Positions 9,285 to 17,305 of a stretch of 21,157 bases of DNA are shown piece after piece. Source of the stretch: Chara braunii (taxonomy: Eukaryota > Streptophyta > Charophyceae > Charales > Characeae); the NCBI GenBank assembly GCA_003427395.1, contig BFEA01000276.1:2047281-2068437 (forward strand). Direction: 5' to 3'. The stretch's first letter is position 1. The number at the start of each line of letters is the position of its first letter. The translations under genes were made by a program, and so were the position numbers. Under the pieces are notes generated by a model. The model saw only the letters and a list, made by a program, of their open reading frames with translations. It was not told the DNA's origin and searched no databases.

Positions 9285-10029
9285 ATTCCGCTTCCACCAG
9301 GGCTGGGCAACCTATCAGCCCTGGTGCCTATCTGTGGCATACTGCGCAGCCACACGGGCCTGCAGGGCCCGTCCCGCGGTCTCAGCCTAAAAGCCTAGAA
9401 ACAAGGGCTTACAGGCCCCCGTGTTGTTTCACCCTGAAAGCCTGAAAGACGAGGGCTTGCAGGCCCTATGTCTAAAACAGGGCCTTTCAGGCCCTGAGTC
9501 TTTTCAGCCTGAAACGGAGGGCCACTTTCGGGCCCTCATAAGATCGACCTGCCCTAACACTCAGGCACCAAACCAGGGTTTCGGAACAGGCTATTTTTGG
9601 CCTGTTCCCACGCCAGCCTCAGCATGAGCTGCAGCGGCAGACCCTGGCTCACTTCGGCATTGGCAAGAGCAGCCTCCTGGACTGCCCCGCCCTGCAGCTG
9701 CAGGCAGTCAGGAGGCAGGCCGAGTAGTACATAGGGAGTTCCCATGCACTTCACGGGGAGGTAGAAGGCAGGAGGCAGTCTTCAGGATTCGGCAGCAGCA
9801 CTCTGGAGGAGCGTTGCAGGAGTAGCGTTAGCGCTAGCAGTAGTCTTCAGCGATGGGCGCTAGTAGCTGCAGGAGTAGTCTTCAGCGCAGGGCGCTAGTA
9901 GTAGTAGTAGTAGTAGTGTTGGAGAGAGATGGCTGGCGGAGGCCAGTGAGACTTACCTGTGGCGCCATAGCTCCAGCTCCATCTTCGAGGTACCTGCATC
10001 AAGGCGCCAGCTGCACAGGTTAGTACCGG

Positions 10030-10064
<35 letters not shown>

Positions 10065-10840
10065 NNNNNNNNNNNNNNNNNNNNNNNNNNNNNNNNNNNN
10101 NNNNNNNNNNNNNNNNNNNNNNNNNNNNNNNNNNNNNNNNNNNNNNNNNNNNNNNNNNNNNNNNNNNNNNNNNNNNNNNNNNNNNNNNNNNNNNNNNNNN
10201 NNNNNNNNNNNNNNNNNNNNNNNNNNNNNNNNNNNNNNNNNNNNNNNNNNNNNNNNNNNNNNNNNNNNNNNNNNNNNNNNNNNNNNNNNNNNNNNNNNNN
10301 NNNNNNNNNNNNNNNNNNNNNNNNNNNNNNNNNNNNNNNNNNNNNNNNNNNNNNNNNNNNNNNNNNNNNNNNNNNNNNNNNNNNNNNNNNNNNNNNNNNN
10401 NNNNNNNNNNNNNNNNNNNNNNNNNNNNNNNNNNNNNNNNNNNNNNNNNNNNNNNNNNNNNNNNNNNNNNNNNNNNNNNNNNNNNNNNNNNNNNNNNNNN
10501 NNNNNNNNNNNNNNNNNNNNNNNNNNNNNNNNNNNNNNNNNNNNNNNNNNNNNNNNNNNNNNNNNNNNNNNNNNNNNNNNNNNNNNNNNNNNNNNNNNNN
10601 NNNNNNNNNNNNNNNNNNNNNNNNNNNNNNNNNNNNNNNTATGGTTGGGGACTGGCGCATTCTTCCTGTGTGAGCGCCAGGCCCCTTCACACCATGGAAT
10701 GATGATGATGTATGTTTGGGGCTGCATTGCAACACTGATTGTTCGGATCATTGGTATTTAAGTCTTCCACTTTGCTATCTTGTACTTTGTGAGAGAGGTC
10801 GGTTCTTGTTCTGGTCTGCACCTTCATGGTATGCAACACT
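9285..10840 (+). repeat. Long dispersed repeat, copy 2, broken by N gap
   Basis: Second copy of the repeat at 5395-6640; 9285-10064 matches its left and middle part and 10640-10840 its right part (TTCTTCCTGTGT, GCGCCAGGCCCCTTCACACC, CTTTGTGAGAGAGGTC). The assembly gap lies where copy 1 has its AG/TC-rich middle, and an (AG)n run at 10033-10064 leads into it. Both copies carry a CAG|GTAAGT sequence on the minus strand at about 9950-9958 and 6086-6094. Confidence 0.65.
10065..10639. other. Assembly gap (575 N)
   Basis: Unsequenced or unassembled; flanked on the left by (AG)n, a likely cause. The true length may differ. Confidence 0.99.
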
Positions 10841-11412
10841 ATCACTGCAGTCGGGTCCAAGTTACCTGCCCATTGGTAGGGTAATGGTCCTGAGTGCTGG
10901 TCACACTGAGGTAGGATAGTGGGATAGGGGGCGCACTGGGAGCATCGACGTGAGGATGGGATGGGAGATGGTCTCATATTCCAGGACACCCACGGCCTAC
11001 TGCTCCAGGTGATCACTGTGTACTCAGTGACTGGCCTCTACAACACCATGGACAGTGCGATGATATCAGTGGCCTTACTTCAAAAAAAAAAAAAATCTTG
11101 GTGACCTTGATGATATTGATGGCGCCCAATAATTTCTTAGTTGTTGTTTTTTTTGAAAATCGAAAGTGGATTGATGAAACCCTTTCATGCGGACGTGAAC
11201 GCTCGGTCACTTTTCCGCAGGAGGAAGGCAGTAGACGGAATGGCAAGTGAAAAAAAGGAAAAAGAAAAAAAGAAGGCAAGTGGGGTAGCATTAGGGTCCA
11301 CGGTAGGGTCCAGGGCCCCCAGTTAGGGACTGGTTTGTGGGGGTTGGTTACTCAGAAAAAAAATTAGCCCTCTTGTGACCTTCGGGTTCCACGTCTTCAC
11401 CTTAGAAGGGGT
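10841..11412. other. Intergenic DNA, no gene recognised
   Basis: Short frames only. A-run at about 11082-11094 and an A/G-rich stretch at 11220-11280. No domain-like sequence. Confidence 0.45.
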
Positions 11413-11456
11413 ATGGTGAGGAGGGGTCTGTGCGATGGTGAGGAGGGGTATGTGCG
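11413..11456 (+). repeat. Tandem 22-bp duplication
   Basis: Two units beginning ATGGTGAGGAGGGGT (11413 and 11435) differ at one base (TCTG versus TATG). Confidence 0.85.
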
Positions 11457-11474
11457 ATGGTAGATAATCTGCCT

Positions 11475-11594
11475 TAGGTAGCGGTAGTCCCTAGGGAGGT
11501 TGGGAAGATAGACGATTTAGGGTAGGTGGCAGCCTAGGTAGCGGTAGTCCCTAGGGAGGTTGGGAAGATAGACGATTTAGGGTAGGTGGCAGCC
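11475..11594 (+). repeat. Exact 60-bp tandem duplication
   Basis: 11475-11534 and 11535-11594 are identical, each starting TAGGTAGCGGTAGTCCCTAG and ending GGTGGCAGCC. Identity implies a recent duplication or an assembly artefact. Confidence 0.95.
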
Positions 11595-11699
11595 AATGTG
11601 CTGCGTGAGTGAGTCTGTAGGCAAAGGCTCGCAGGCTTTTGAGCCTGTAAGCGAAGGTGGATGATGCTTCCAGTATCATGGCAGTATGTTTTTTTTTTT

Positions 11700-12112
11700 G
11701 GAAATTTTTTGAAAATGCCCCTCCGACTTCCATTTATTTGCGGTATGCCCCTCAAACGGCCGACTTACCCTGTCGCGCCCCTGGAGCCTCTGAAGTTTCC
11801 TGCAGGCCCCTGGCAGAGAGGGGTGCAACTTTCCATCATGCCCCTGTGGCGATTGGTGGCACTGGCGGCGGTTCCGCTGGCCCAGGGAGGGAAGCTACTG
11901 GGTCATACTGGAAATTTGGAACGGGTACCGGTAGGGGCATATTGAAAATTTCAGGCCCAAATGACGCCAGGGGTTTCTCGGAAACTTCAATCGTTGTCAG
12001 AGGGGTGGGACAGGGTAAGTCGGTCGTTGGAGGGGCATATGCAAATAACTGGAAGTCAGAGGGGCATACTGCAAATAACTGGAAGTCGGAGGGGCATTTC
12101 AAAATTTTTCCC
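11700..12112. mobile_element. Foldback element with ATGCCCCT-rich arms
   Basis: The left arm (about 11700-11846) and right arm (about 11935-12112) are diverged reverse complements around an 88-bp centre. Matching words from the outside in: AAAATGCCCCTCCGACTTCC, TTATTTGC, CCGACTTACCCTGTC, TTGAAGTTTCC-like, CCCCTGGC and ATATGCCCCT-like. The right arm has one extra module of about 30 bp (CAGAGGGGCATACTGCAAAT is doubled). Each arm is itself built of ATGCCCC words every 30-45 bp. No protein frame. It fits a foldback or MITE-type element; clear target-site duplications are not visible. Confidence 0.65.
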
Positions 12113-12350
12113 TTCTTTTTCTTTTTATAAATAAAAACTTGCACACGTTCAGGGCAGGGCAGTTGGCATTTCAAACTGGAACGCAGGTACCAACCCACCT
12201 CATCGCAGGGTTAACGGCTGAGAGTATCACGCACCAGGAGACCTTTACGGTACCCAGTCGCACAGGCGTCACCCTCGGTCCCCCTTGAGGTGCTTTGAGC
12301 AGCCCTTATGTTTTGTGTCCGGGAGTAATGTGAAGTGAAGGTCCCCGGAC

Positions 12351-12528
12351 TTTTTTTTTTTTTTTTTTTTTTCAAAGGCGACGGCCTTGAGATATGTTCA
12401 TTGAGCTGAGCGGCACGGTAAGTCATAATTTTACTTTATGCTGCTCATCTGATTGTAGCTGGATTCGAACTTGGGTCTGTATCCCAATAGTTCATTGGGT
12501 GTACCAACTGAGCTAGGCCTGTTGGTTA
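12351..12528 (-). mobile_element. tRNA-derived SINE with poly(A) tail
   Basis: Read on the minus strand, an A-box-like CTAGCTCAGTTGG (12504-12516) is followed by a B-box-like GTTCGAATCC (12461-12470) at tRNA spacing, with a CCCAA/TTGGG anticodon-like stem between them. A body of about 80 bp then leads to about 22 A (T-run 12351-12372). GGTCCCCGGAC (12340-12350) and GGTCCCCAGCC (12529-12539) flank it exactly and match at 9 of 11 positions, as an aged target-site duplication would. The head is not a functional tRNA because the acceptor and D stems do not pair. SINEs are copied by LINE-encoded reverse transcriptase; none is in this window. Confidence 0.7.
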
Positions 12529-12539
12529 GGTCCCCAGCC

Positions 12540-12775
12540 TTCTGACTGATGAGAGTAATGGAATTTGAAGTTTGAGCTAAGGCTACCAGCCGTGCCGCCG
12601 GGTCAACTTGTTTTCCCGGGGGGCCCGACCGTGCAAGGACCAGGGAAGGTCCCAAGGGAAAACCAAACACGAAAAACCCTGGAAAACACTATGTTATCCA
12701 GAAAAAATAAACTGACCAACTTTTGCCTCAGGGTCGCATCGAAATTCTTTGCCAAATTTGAAATGAAATTAAAAA
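12540..12775. other. Intergenic DNA, no gene recognised
   Basis: Short frames on both strands without domain-like content. G/C-rich near 12595-12660, then AT-rich. Confidence 0.4.
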
Positions 12776-12898
12776 TGTAAGAAATATATAGAGGCCTCTC
12801 GTCATTTGTCAAGGCCCGCCTTCACTTAGGGCGGCCGTTCTGGCTGAAACAGGGCGCAGTAGGGCTTACCGAGGCCTTGAGCCTCGCATATATATTTA
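12776..12898 (-). mobile_element. LTR remnant related to the 15.6-kb LTR
   Basis: Shares CTTCACTTAGGGCGGCCG (about 12822) and the ending CCTTGAGCCTCGCA (to 12898) with the LTR end at 15545-15629 (CCTTATGCCTCGCA). Similarity ends at the same CGCA in both, so CGCA marks an LTR terminus (TGCG on the minus strand). The other end is uncertain; TGTAAG at 12776 is only a candidate. Confidence 0.5.
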
Positions 12899-13168
12899 AT
12901 TTTTATTTATTTTGGCCCGGCCGGGCAAGTGGTCGCGGGCCACTCTGGTAGCCTACATTTTGAGGCCGAAAAAAATAAAAAATAAAAAATTACATGGGTG
13001 TTGAAATCGTTTGATTAAATTTGCCCCTGCTCCCAATCGATTGATTGATTGATTGATTTTTTTTTTTTTTTTTTTTTTTAATTTGCCCCTCCTCCCAGTC
13101 GTTTGAAAAATGGAAACAGAAACAGAGAAAAGAAACTGACTTATACGGAACGACCACTACTGTTTCAG
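12899..13168. other. AT-rich intergenic or intronic DNA
   Basis: TTTGCCCCTSCTCCCARTCG occurs at about 13020 and 13082, separated by (GATT)n and a T-run (13058-13079), a small local duplication. It lies just left of the exon starting at 13169 and may be intron. Confidence 0.5.
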
Positions 13169-13767
13169 ATCCAATCGGACGACCTCAGGTCTCAGATTCT
13201 GCTGTACTTTCCGAAGGAGAAGCAGGAGCACCAGCAGCAGCAGTGATTGTCCCAGAAGCCCCTGCAGAGCCTGCAGCAGCAACGCCTAGTAGCACTGCTG
13301 CTGCTGCTGCTGCTGGGGATGTCAAGGGTACACATTCGGCAACGCTAGGCTCTGCAGAGATTGTGGCAGTGTCAGAGTCTGCAGAGACGTCGCAGATAGC
13401 AGTGGCAGAATCTGCAGTGTCAGAAGCAAGTGGGCGGGGAACTGAGCCTGCACAGGTGTCGGCGACAGGATCAGAAACTCCTTCTCCAGCAGCATCAGAT
13501 GAGGCTAAACCTGCTGCAGCAGCAGCAGCAGAAGCAGCAAAGCCTGTGGCAGCAGAAGGGAAGCCTGTAGCAGCAGAAGGGAAGGCTCCTGCTGCTGCAG
13601 TAGCAACCGCCAAGGCAAAACCAGCGGTGGCCAGGCGTCCAGTCAAACCCAAAGAGCCGGCAAAGGAATTTTCGCTAGCCATGGTGGAAGACGTCATTCC
13701 GCCGCTGCAAGCTTCTCTCGAAAAGGAAAACATTACAAGCCTCGCTCTCTCCTTCCAAGACAACCAG
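13169..13767 (+). CDS. Internal exon: Ala/Pro/Glu-rich protein, possible DUF2996/NdhV-like start
   Basis: A 599-nt open stretch in one frame lies between an acceptor-like ACTACTGTTTCAG (ending 13168) and a strong donor context CAG|GTTGGT (13765-13773). The first 150 or so residues are low-complexity Ala, Pro, Glu and Ser with KPVAAEGKPVAAEGK repeats. A basic Pro stretch (ARRPVKPKEPAKEF) leads into an ordered segment, VEDVIPPLQASLEKENITSL, then ALSFQDNQ. That segment recalls, from memory only, the start of the DUF2996 domain of plant and cyanobacterial proteins that includes plastid NDH subunit V; I am not sure. The frame contains no ATG start upstream within the exon, so earlier exons are expected to the left. 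It ends in phase 0. The rest of the domain is not found nearby, so the gene is partial here or continues past a large intron. Confidence 0.5.
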
Positions 13768-13811
13768 GTTGGTCTGCCTTCCCTTGCCCCTTACTTTATC
13801 CTGTTCTCTCT

Positions 13812-13822
13812 TTGTGTGTCTC

Positions 13823-13881
<59 letters not shown>
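13812..13881. repeat. (GT)n microsatellite inside the presumed intron
   Basis: Begins about 45 bp after the donor site at 13768, with two TCTTTGTGTG starts followed by uninterrupted GT units. Confidence 0.95.
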
Positions 13882-13883
<2 letters not shown>

Positions 13884-13973
13884 CTCAAGCACATAGCAAC
13901 ATACAACAGCACTCTTATGACCTGATGGATGAGAAACTAATTATCCCTTCTGTAAACAGTACTAAACACCAAT

Positions 13974-13984
13974 GGTTAACCTTT

Positions 13985-14033
<49 letters not shown>

Positions 14034-14120
14034 ATGGTTAACCAGTTCTGTATGTGGAATGGTTAACCATTTGCGTTCACCATTTGTGTATTTGGAATGG
14101 TTAACCTTTTTGCGTGTGTT
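13974..14120. repeat. T-run, (GT)n and repeated ATGGTTAACC words
   Basis: ATGGTTAACC occurs at about 13972, 14034, 14059 and 14097. A T-run (13981-14006) and a GT run (14007-14033) separate the first two. GGTTAACC is palindromic. The spacing is irregular, so this is a loose local repeat. Confidence 0.7.
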
Positions 14121-14230
14121 TGACGGTTATCCATTTACGCTTTATCAGGTTATCAAACATTTGCCACCCAGTATTTCTCCTTTAGGTGTGTTTGATAAGA
14201 AGGCTTCTATCAGGTTATTATTTGATTGTT

Positions 14231-14434
14231 TTTTGGAGAACAGGGGTAAACCTTCTAGGCTTCCACAATTTTTTTTCTCTCTTCTTTCTACTACAGTTAA
14301 ACCTTCCAGGCTTCTAGACTCCGTTCACCCTTGTTGTGATTTCTACAGTGAGCCTGGAAGGTTTAACTGTAGTAGAAAGACGAGAGGAAAAAAAATATTG
14401 TGGAAGCCTAGAAGGTTTACCCCTGTTCTCCAAA
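14231..14434. mobile_element. Near-perfect long hairpin (foldback)
   Basis: Left arm 14231-14312 and right arm 14351-14434 are reverse complements with only a few mismatches and indels (around the A/T run and CTCTCTTC/CTCTCGTC), around a 38-nt loop. Outer words TTTTGGAGAACAGGGGTAAA and inner words AGTTAAACCTTCCAGGCT are exact. Each arm also holds the motif AAACCTTCYAGGCTTC twice, about 51 bp apart. A transcript would form an 80-bp duplex. No coding capacity. It may be a young MITE or foldback, or a source of small RNAs. It sits in the presumed intron after 13767. Confidence 0.7.
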
Positions 14435-14435
14435 A

Positions 14436-14677
14436 CGTTTGCAAGGAAAATGAGCGATAGCGAACTTCAGAAACCAAGCAGCATCATACACATGGGACCA
14501 GATAGTCGTGACCTCGAACCAAAAGCAGAATTGCAACACGAGTTCCACCAAATAAGAGCACAGCAAAAGCTCACAAGTGACAATGTTGGAATAGTCTCAT
14601 CATCATCAACAAAGAACCAATGTCGACATCCTATCTGGCGCCCTGCGCCCAGACTCCAGATGGCAGATCCTATCTAG
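14436..14677. other. Intronic or intergenic DNA
   Basis: A plus frame runs from the hairpin through 14677 without domain-like content. No other feature seen. Confidence 0.35.
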
Positions 14678-14761
14678 CCTATCTACAATGCCGCTGGTGA
14701 CGTCAACAGCTCCCCAAAGTACGAGCAGATCTCGGCCAATGCCGTTCACCTCAAGCACCAG
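14678..14761 (+). CDS. Candidate 84-nt exon, unknown protein
   Basis: TATCTAG precedes 14678 and CAG|GTATGT follows at 14759-14767, a strong donor. The 28 codons between them read PIYNAAGDVNSSPKYEQI and continue to end LKHQ, a composition unlike the surrounding junk. An in-frame TAG at 14675-14677 shows the frame is not open upstream except through splicing. Length divisible by three and phase 0 at both ends fit direct joining to the exon ending at 13767. I do not recognise the protein segment, and the acceptor lacks a good pyrimidine tract. Confidence 0.3.
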
Positions 14762-14929
14762 GTATGTCTCTCGTATCACTCACAACCTCAATCCCCCACT
14801 CACAGATGCCACGTGCACCCAAGGACCACCATGCGCCTCATCCAGCTATGCAGCGCAGCTCGGCTATGGGTGCCTGCTTCTCTCTCGGCTCGCCCGTGAG
14901 CGCGTGAGCCTGGCCAGCGTGTAGCGCAG

Positions 14930-15629
14930 CAGCGCTTGGGCAGCATGCAGCCAGTGCCCGAATGCCGAATGCGGGGGCAGGGCCTTTCCTAAATGGAAGT
15001 GCCCTGCTAGCTGCGTGCGGTCAGGCTGTTGTGGGCCTCGGCCCAGAAGCTTCCGGTAGGACCCTGAGAGGCTGAGCCCCGGTCCTAACGAATCAGGCCC
15101 AGGGCCTGTTACGGTTGCTTGTGCCCAACTGCCCGCAGTCTGGGTTCGGCCCATGTTGTGTATCTGGCCCAGGGCCTGGCTTAGTTGCATACGAAAAAGG
15201 CAGCCAGGGCCTGGGCGCTCTCAGCCAACTGGCGCTGCGCAACTGCCTGAATTTTCCCCAGTCGCGTGGTGGCCTGAAAAAAGGCTTTGTGGCCTTGGTC
15301 GGGCCTGCCTTACCCTGAGAGGCTGAGCCCCGGTCCTAACGAATCAGGCCCAGGGCCTGTGACGGTTGCTTGTGCCCAACTGCCCGCAGTCTGGGTTTGG
15401 CCCATGTTGTGTATCTGGCCCAGGGCCTGGCTTAGTTGCATACGAAAAAGTCAGCCAGGGCCTGGGTGCTCTCAGCCAACTGGCGCTGCACAACTGCCTG
15501 AATTTTCCCCAGTTGCGTGGTGGCCTGAAAATAGGCCTTGTGGCCTTGGTCGGGCCTGCCTTCACTTAGGGCGGCCGACTGTGTTGCTTGCAGGGCCGGA
15601 AGGGGCTCATCGGGGCCTTATGCCTCGCA
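14930..15629 (-). repeat. 3' LTR of the chromovirus (left edge approximate)
   Basis: On the minus strand it starts TGCGAGGCATAAGG directly after the purine tract, matching the terminus of the remnant at 12898. GC-rich with many CAGGCC/GGCCTG words. Its other end (TG on the plus strand) cannot be fixed without the 5' LTR. No TATA box was identified with confidence. Confidence 0.6.
15061..15562 (-). repeat. 251-bp tandem duplication within the LTR
   Basis: 15061-15311 and 15312-15562 have equal length and differ at roughly a dozen positions, several of them C/T or G/A changes. On the plus strand each begins ACCCTGAGAGGCTGAGCCCC and ends GGTCGGGCCTGCCTT. The second copy continues into CACTTAGGGCGG, the normal LTR continuation. 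The duplicated segment lies in the first half of the LTR in element orientation, where promoter and enhancer sequences usually are. Confidence 0.95.
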
Positions 15630-15630
15630 T

Positions 15631-15640
15631 TCCCTCCTCT
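15631..15640 (-). other. Polypurine tract
   Basis: AGAGGAGGGA on the minus strand, one base before the TG that starts the 3' LTR. It would prime plus-strand DNA synthesis. It lies about 45 bp past the integrase stop. Confidence 0.6.
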
Positions 15641-15685
15641 GTACTTTGATAGTCCTCTGAGAAGTTCCCTTAAGTCAGTCTGGCG

Positions 15686-17305
15686 CTAGTGGGTGACAAC
15701 CTGTGGAGCGGTCTGCATCAGTTCCTCCCGTGTAAACCATCTATCCTCCTTAGGATCAGTGTGATGTCTGAACCGAACGCGATACTGCAGCTTCGGTTTC
15801 GGAGGACGTCCCCTGCCTGTAGGTCTTGGAACTGGTATTTCCCTGTGATCCACAATGTCATCGATGTCGACCTCTCCATCCATGGTTGGGGGCAGCATTG
15901 AACGTCGTGAGGGAAACTGATCAGTTTCTTTGGAAGGTGCAAGCTTGGAGGCGTGAAAGACTGGGTAAGTGTGAAGGTGACCAGGGATCTGAATTACGTA
16001 TGACGGCCCATCCGGATCGTCCCCGATGATATCTAGAACCTCCCAGGGTCCAAAGTACTATGGCATGAGCTTGCAGGAAATCCCGTGCTCTTGTCCCAGT
16101 TCTGAGGACTTGACCCAGACTCTCTCCCCTACCTGGAATGTAGATGGGCGGCGGTGCTTGTTTTCAGACTCTATCATCGCCGCCTGTGCCCTGTGCATCT
16201 GTTCGACAGCTTGCCGCATCAGATGCTCATATCGATATGCAAACTCCAGGGTGCCTGGTGCAGCAGAAGGCTGGTTCTCAGGTAGTAAGAAATCTAAGGG
16301 CAGTCTAGGCTTAAAAGTTAGCAGCAGACTGTTAGGGCTTACCCCTGTTGCGCTGTGCACCACATTGTTATACAGACCGGCGATGAGAGCAAGCTTCTCA
16401 TCCCAGTCCACCTCATTGGGTTTGATGCAGTGTCTCAGCAGGTGTTGTACAGCGCGATTCAGCTGCTCCCTTGCCCGTTTGCCTGTGGGTGGTTCCTGGA
16501 GGTCATCTAGAGCTGTGTACCCTGTTCTGCAGTTGCAGCCTTCCACAACTCGCTTGTGAATCTGACATCCCGGTCACTAATAATAGACTTTGGAAGCCCA
16601 AAGTCTTTGACCCAGTTTTCCTTGAACAGCGGCATTGCAACTAATCTAGCATACAACTAAACCTATCCACAATGACAAAGAAGTGTCTCATTCTGCTCTT
16701 GCTCGTGACCAGTGTGCCCATGAAGTCCATGGACAGGCTCTCACCGGGCCTTTTTGGAATCAGAAGGGCTTAGTAAGCCCAAGAGGGGCTTGCGTACGTG
16801 GCTTGTCCCTCTGACACACTTGACAAGTTTCTACATACAGCTTGACATCTTTCATCATCGTGGGCCACCAGAACTGCTGCAGCAGATTGGCTGCAGTCTT
16901 CTTATATCCAAAATGTGCAGTGGCATCATGACACTCACCTAAAAATAAACTACGCAAAGACTCCCTATGAGGCACACACAAACGTTTCTTCCCGGCCTTC
17001 TCAAGGAACAGCAGGCTGTTGACCAACTCAAACTTGGCTGAAGTCGCTTTGTCCTTCGCCTCGAGTCTGCGTATGATCTCAGCCATAAACGGATCCTCAC
17101 GATAGGCTTCCACCAAAGAGCGAGTAACATCGTCCGCAAGCCCAAACTCAATAATCAACGCACCGGGAAAGTCCGGCCTACGCAACAGCGCATCAGCAAC
17201 TTTATTGTACTCTCCTTCGATGTACTGGGGCTCGAAGTCATACTGCTCAATAACTTCGATCCGGTGTTTCAGCGCATCAGAAAGCACAGGCTGGGTTCTC
17301 ATCAC
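15686..17305 (-). pseudogene. RNase H end, integrase and chromodomain (broken)
   Basis: From 17305 the frame reads the end of RNase H (through ADALLRRPDF), then the integrase zinc domain with His126, His131, Cys161 and Cys164 of that open segment. The catalytic core follows: first Asp in SMDFMG (codon 16725-16727), second in SDRD (16573-16575), Glu at 16466-16468, 35 residues after the second Asp. Breaks: frameshift at about 16760, frameshift plus a small deletion at about 16631-16656, TAG at 16507-16509, frameshift at about 16466-16474 and TAG at 16058-16060. The C-terminal domain (QVGERVWVK) and the chromodomain (VDIDDIVDHR to the WFTREEL region, about 15875-15700) are otherwise open to the natural stop. 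Integrase would insert the cDNA; this one cannot be made intact. Confidence 0.9.

Noticed and set aside
9953-10751. Two long minus-strand frames of 243-260 codons
   Set aside because: Most of their length is the N gap, so they are not evidence of coding.
14806-14910. Possible third exon after CACTCACAG, starting with an ATG
   Set aside because: It would leave an intron of only 44 nt after the donor at 14762, too short to be likely; the reading is not recognisable.
15115-15649. Similar plus-strand frames of 67 codons repeated 251 bp apart
   Set aside because: The similarity comes from the LTR tandem duplication; the frames are not conserved coding sequence.
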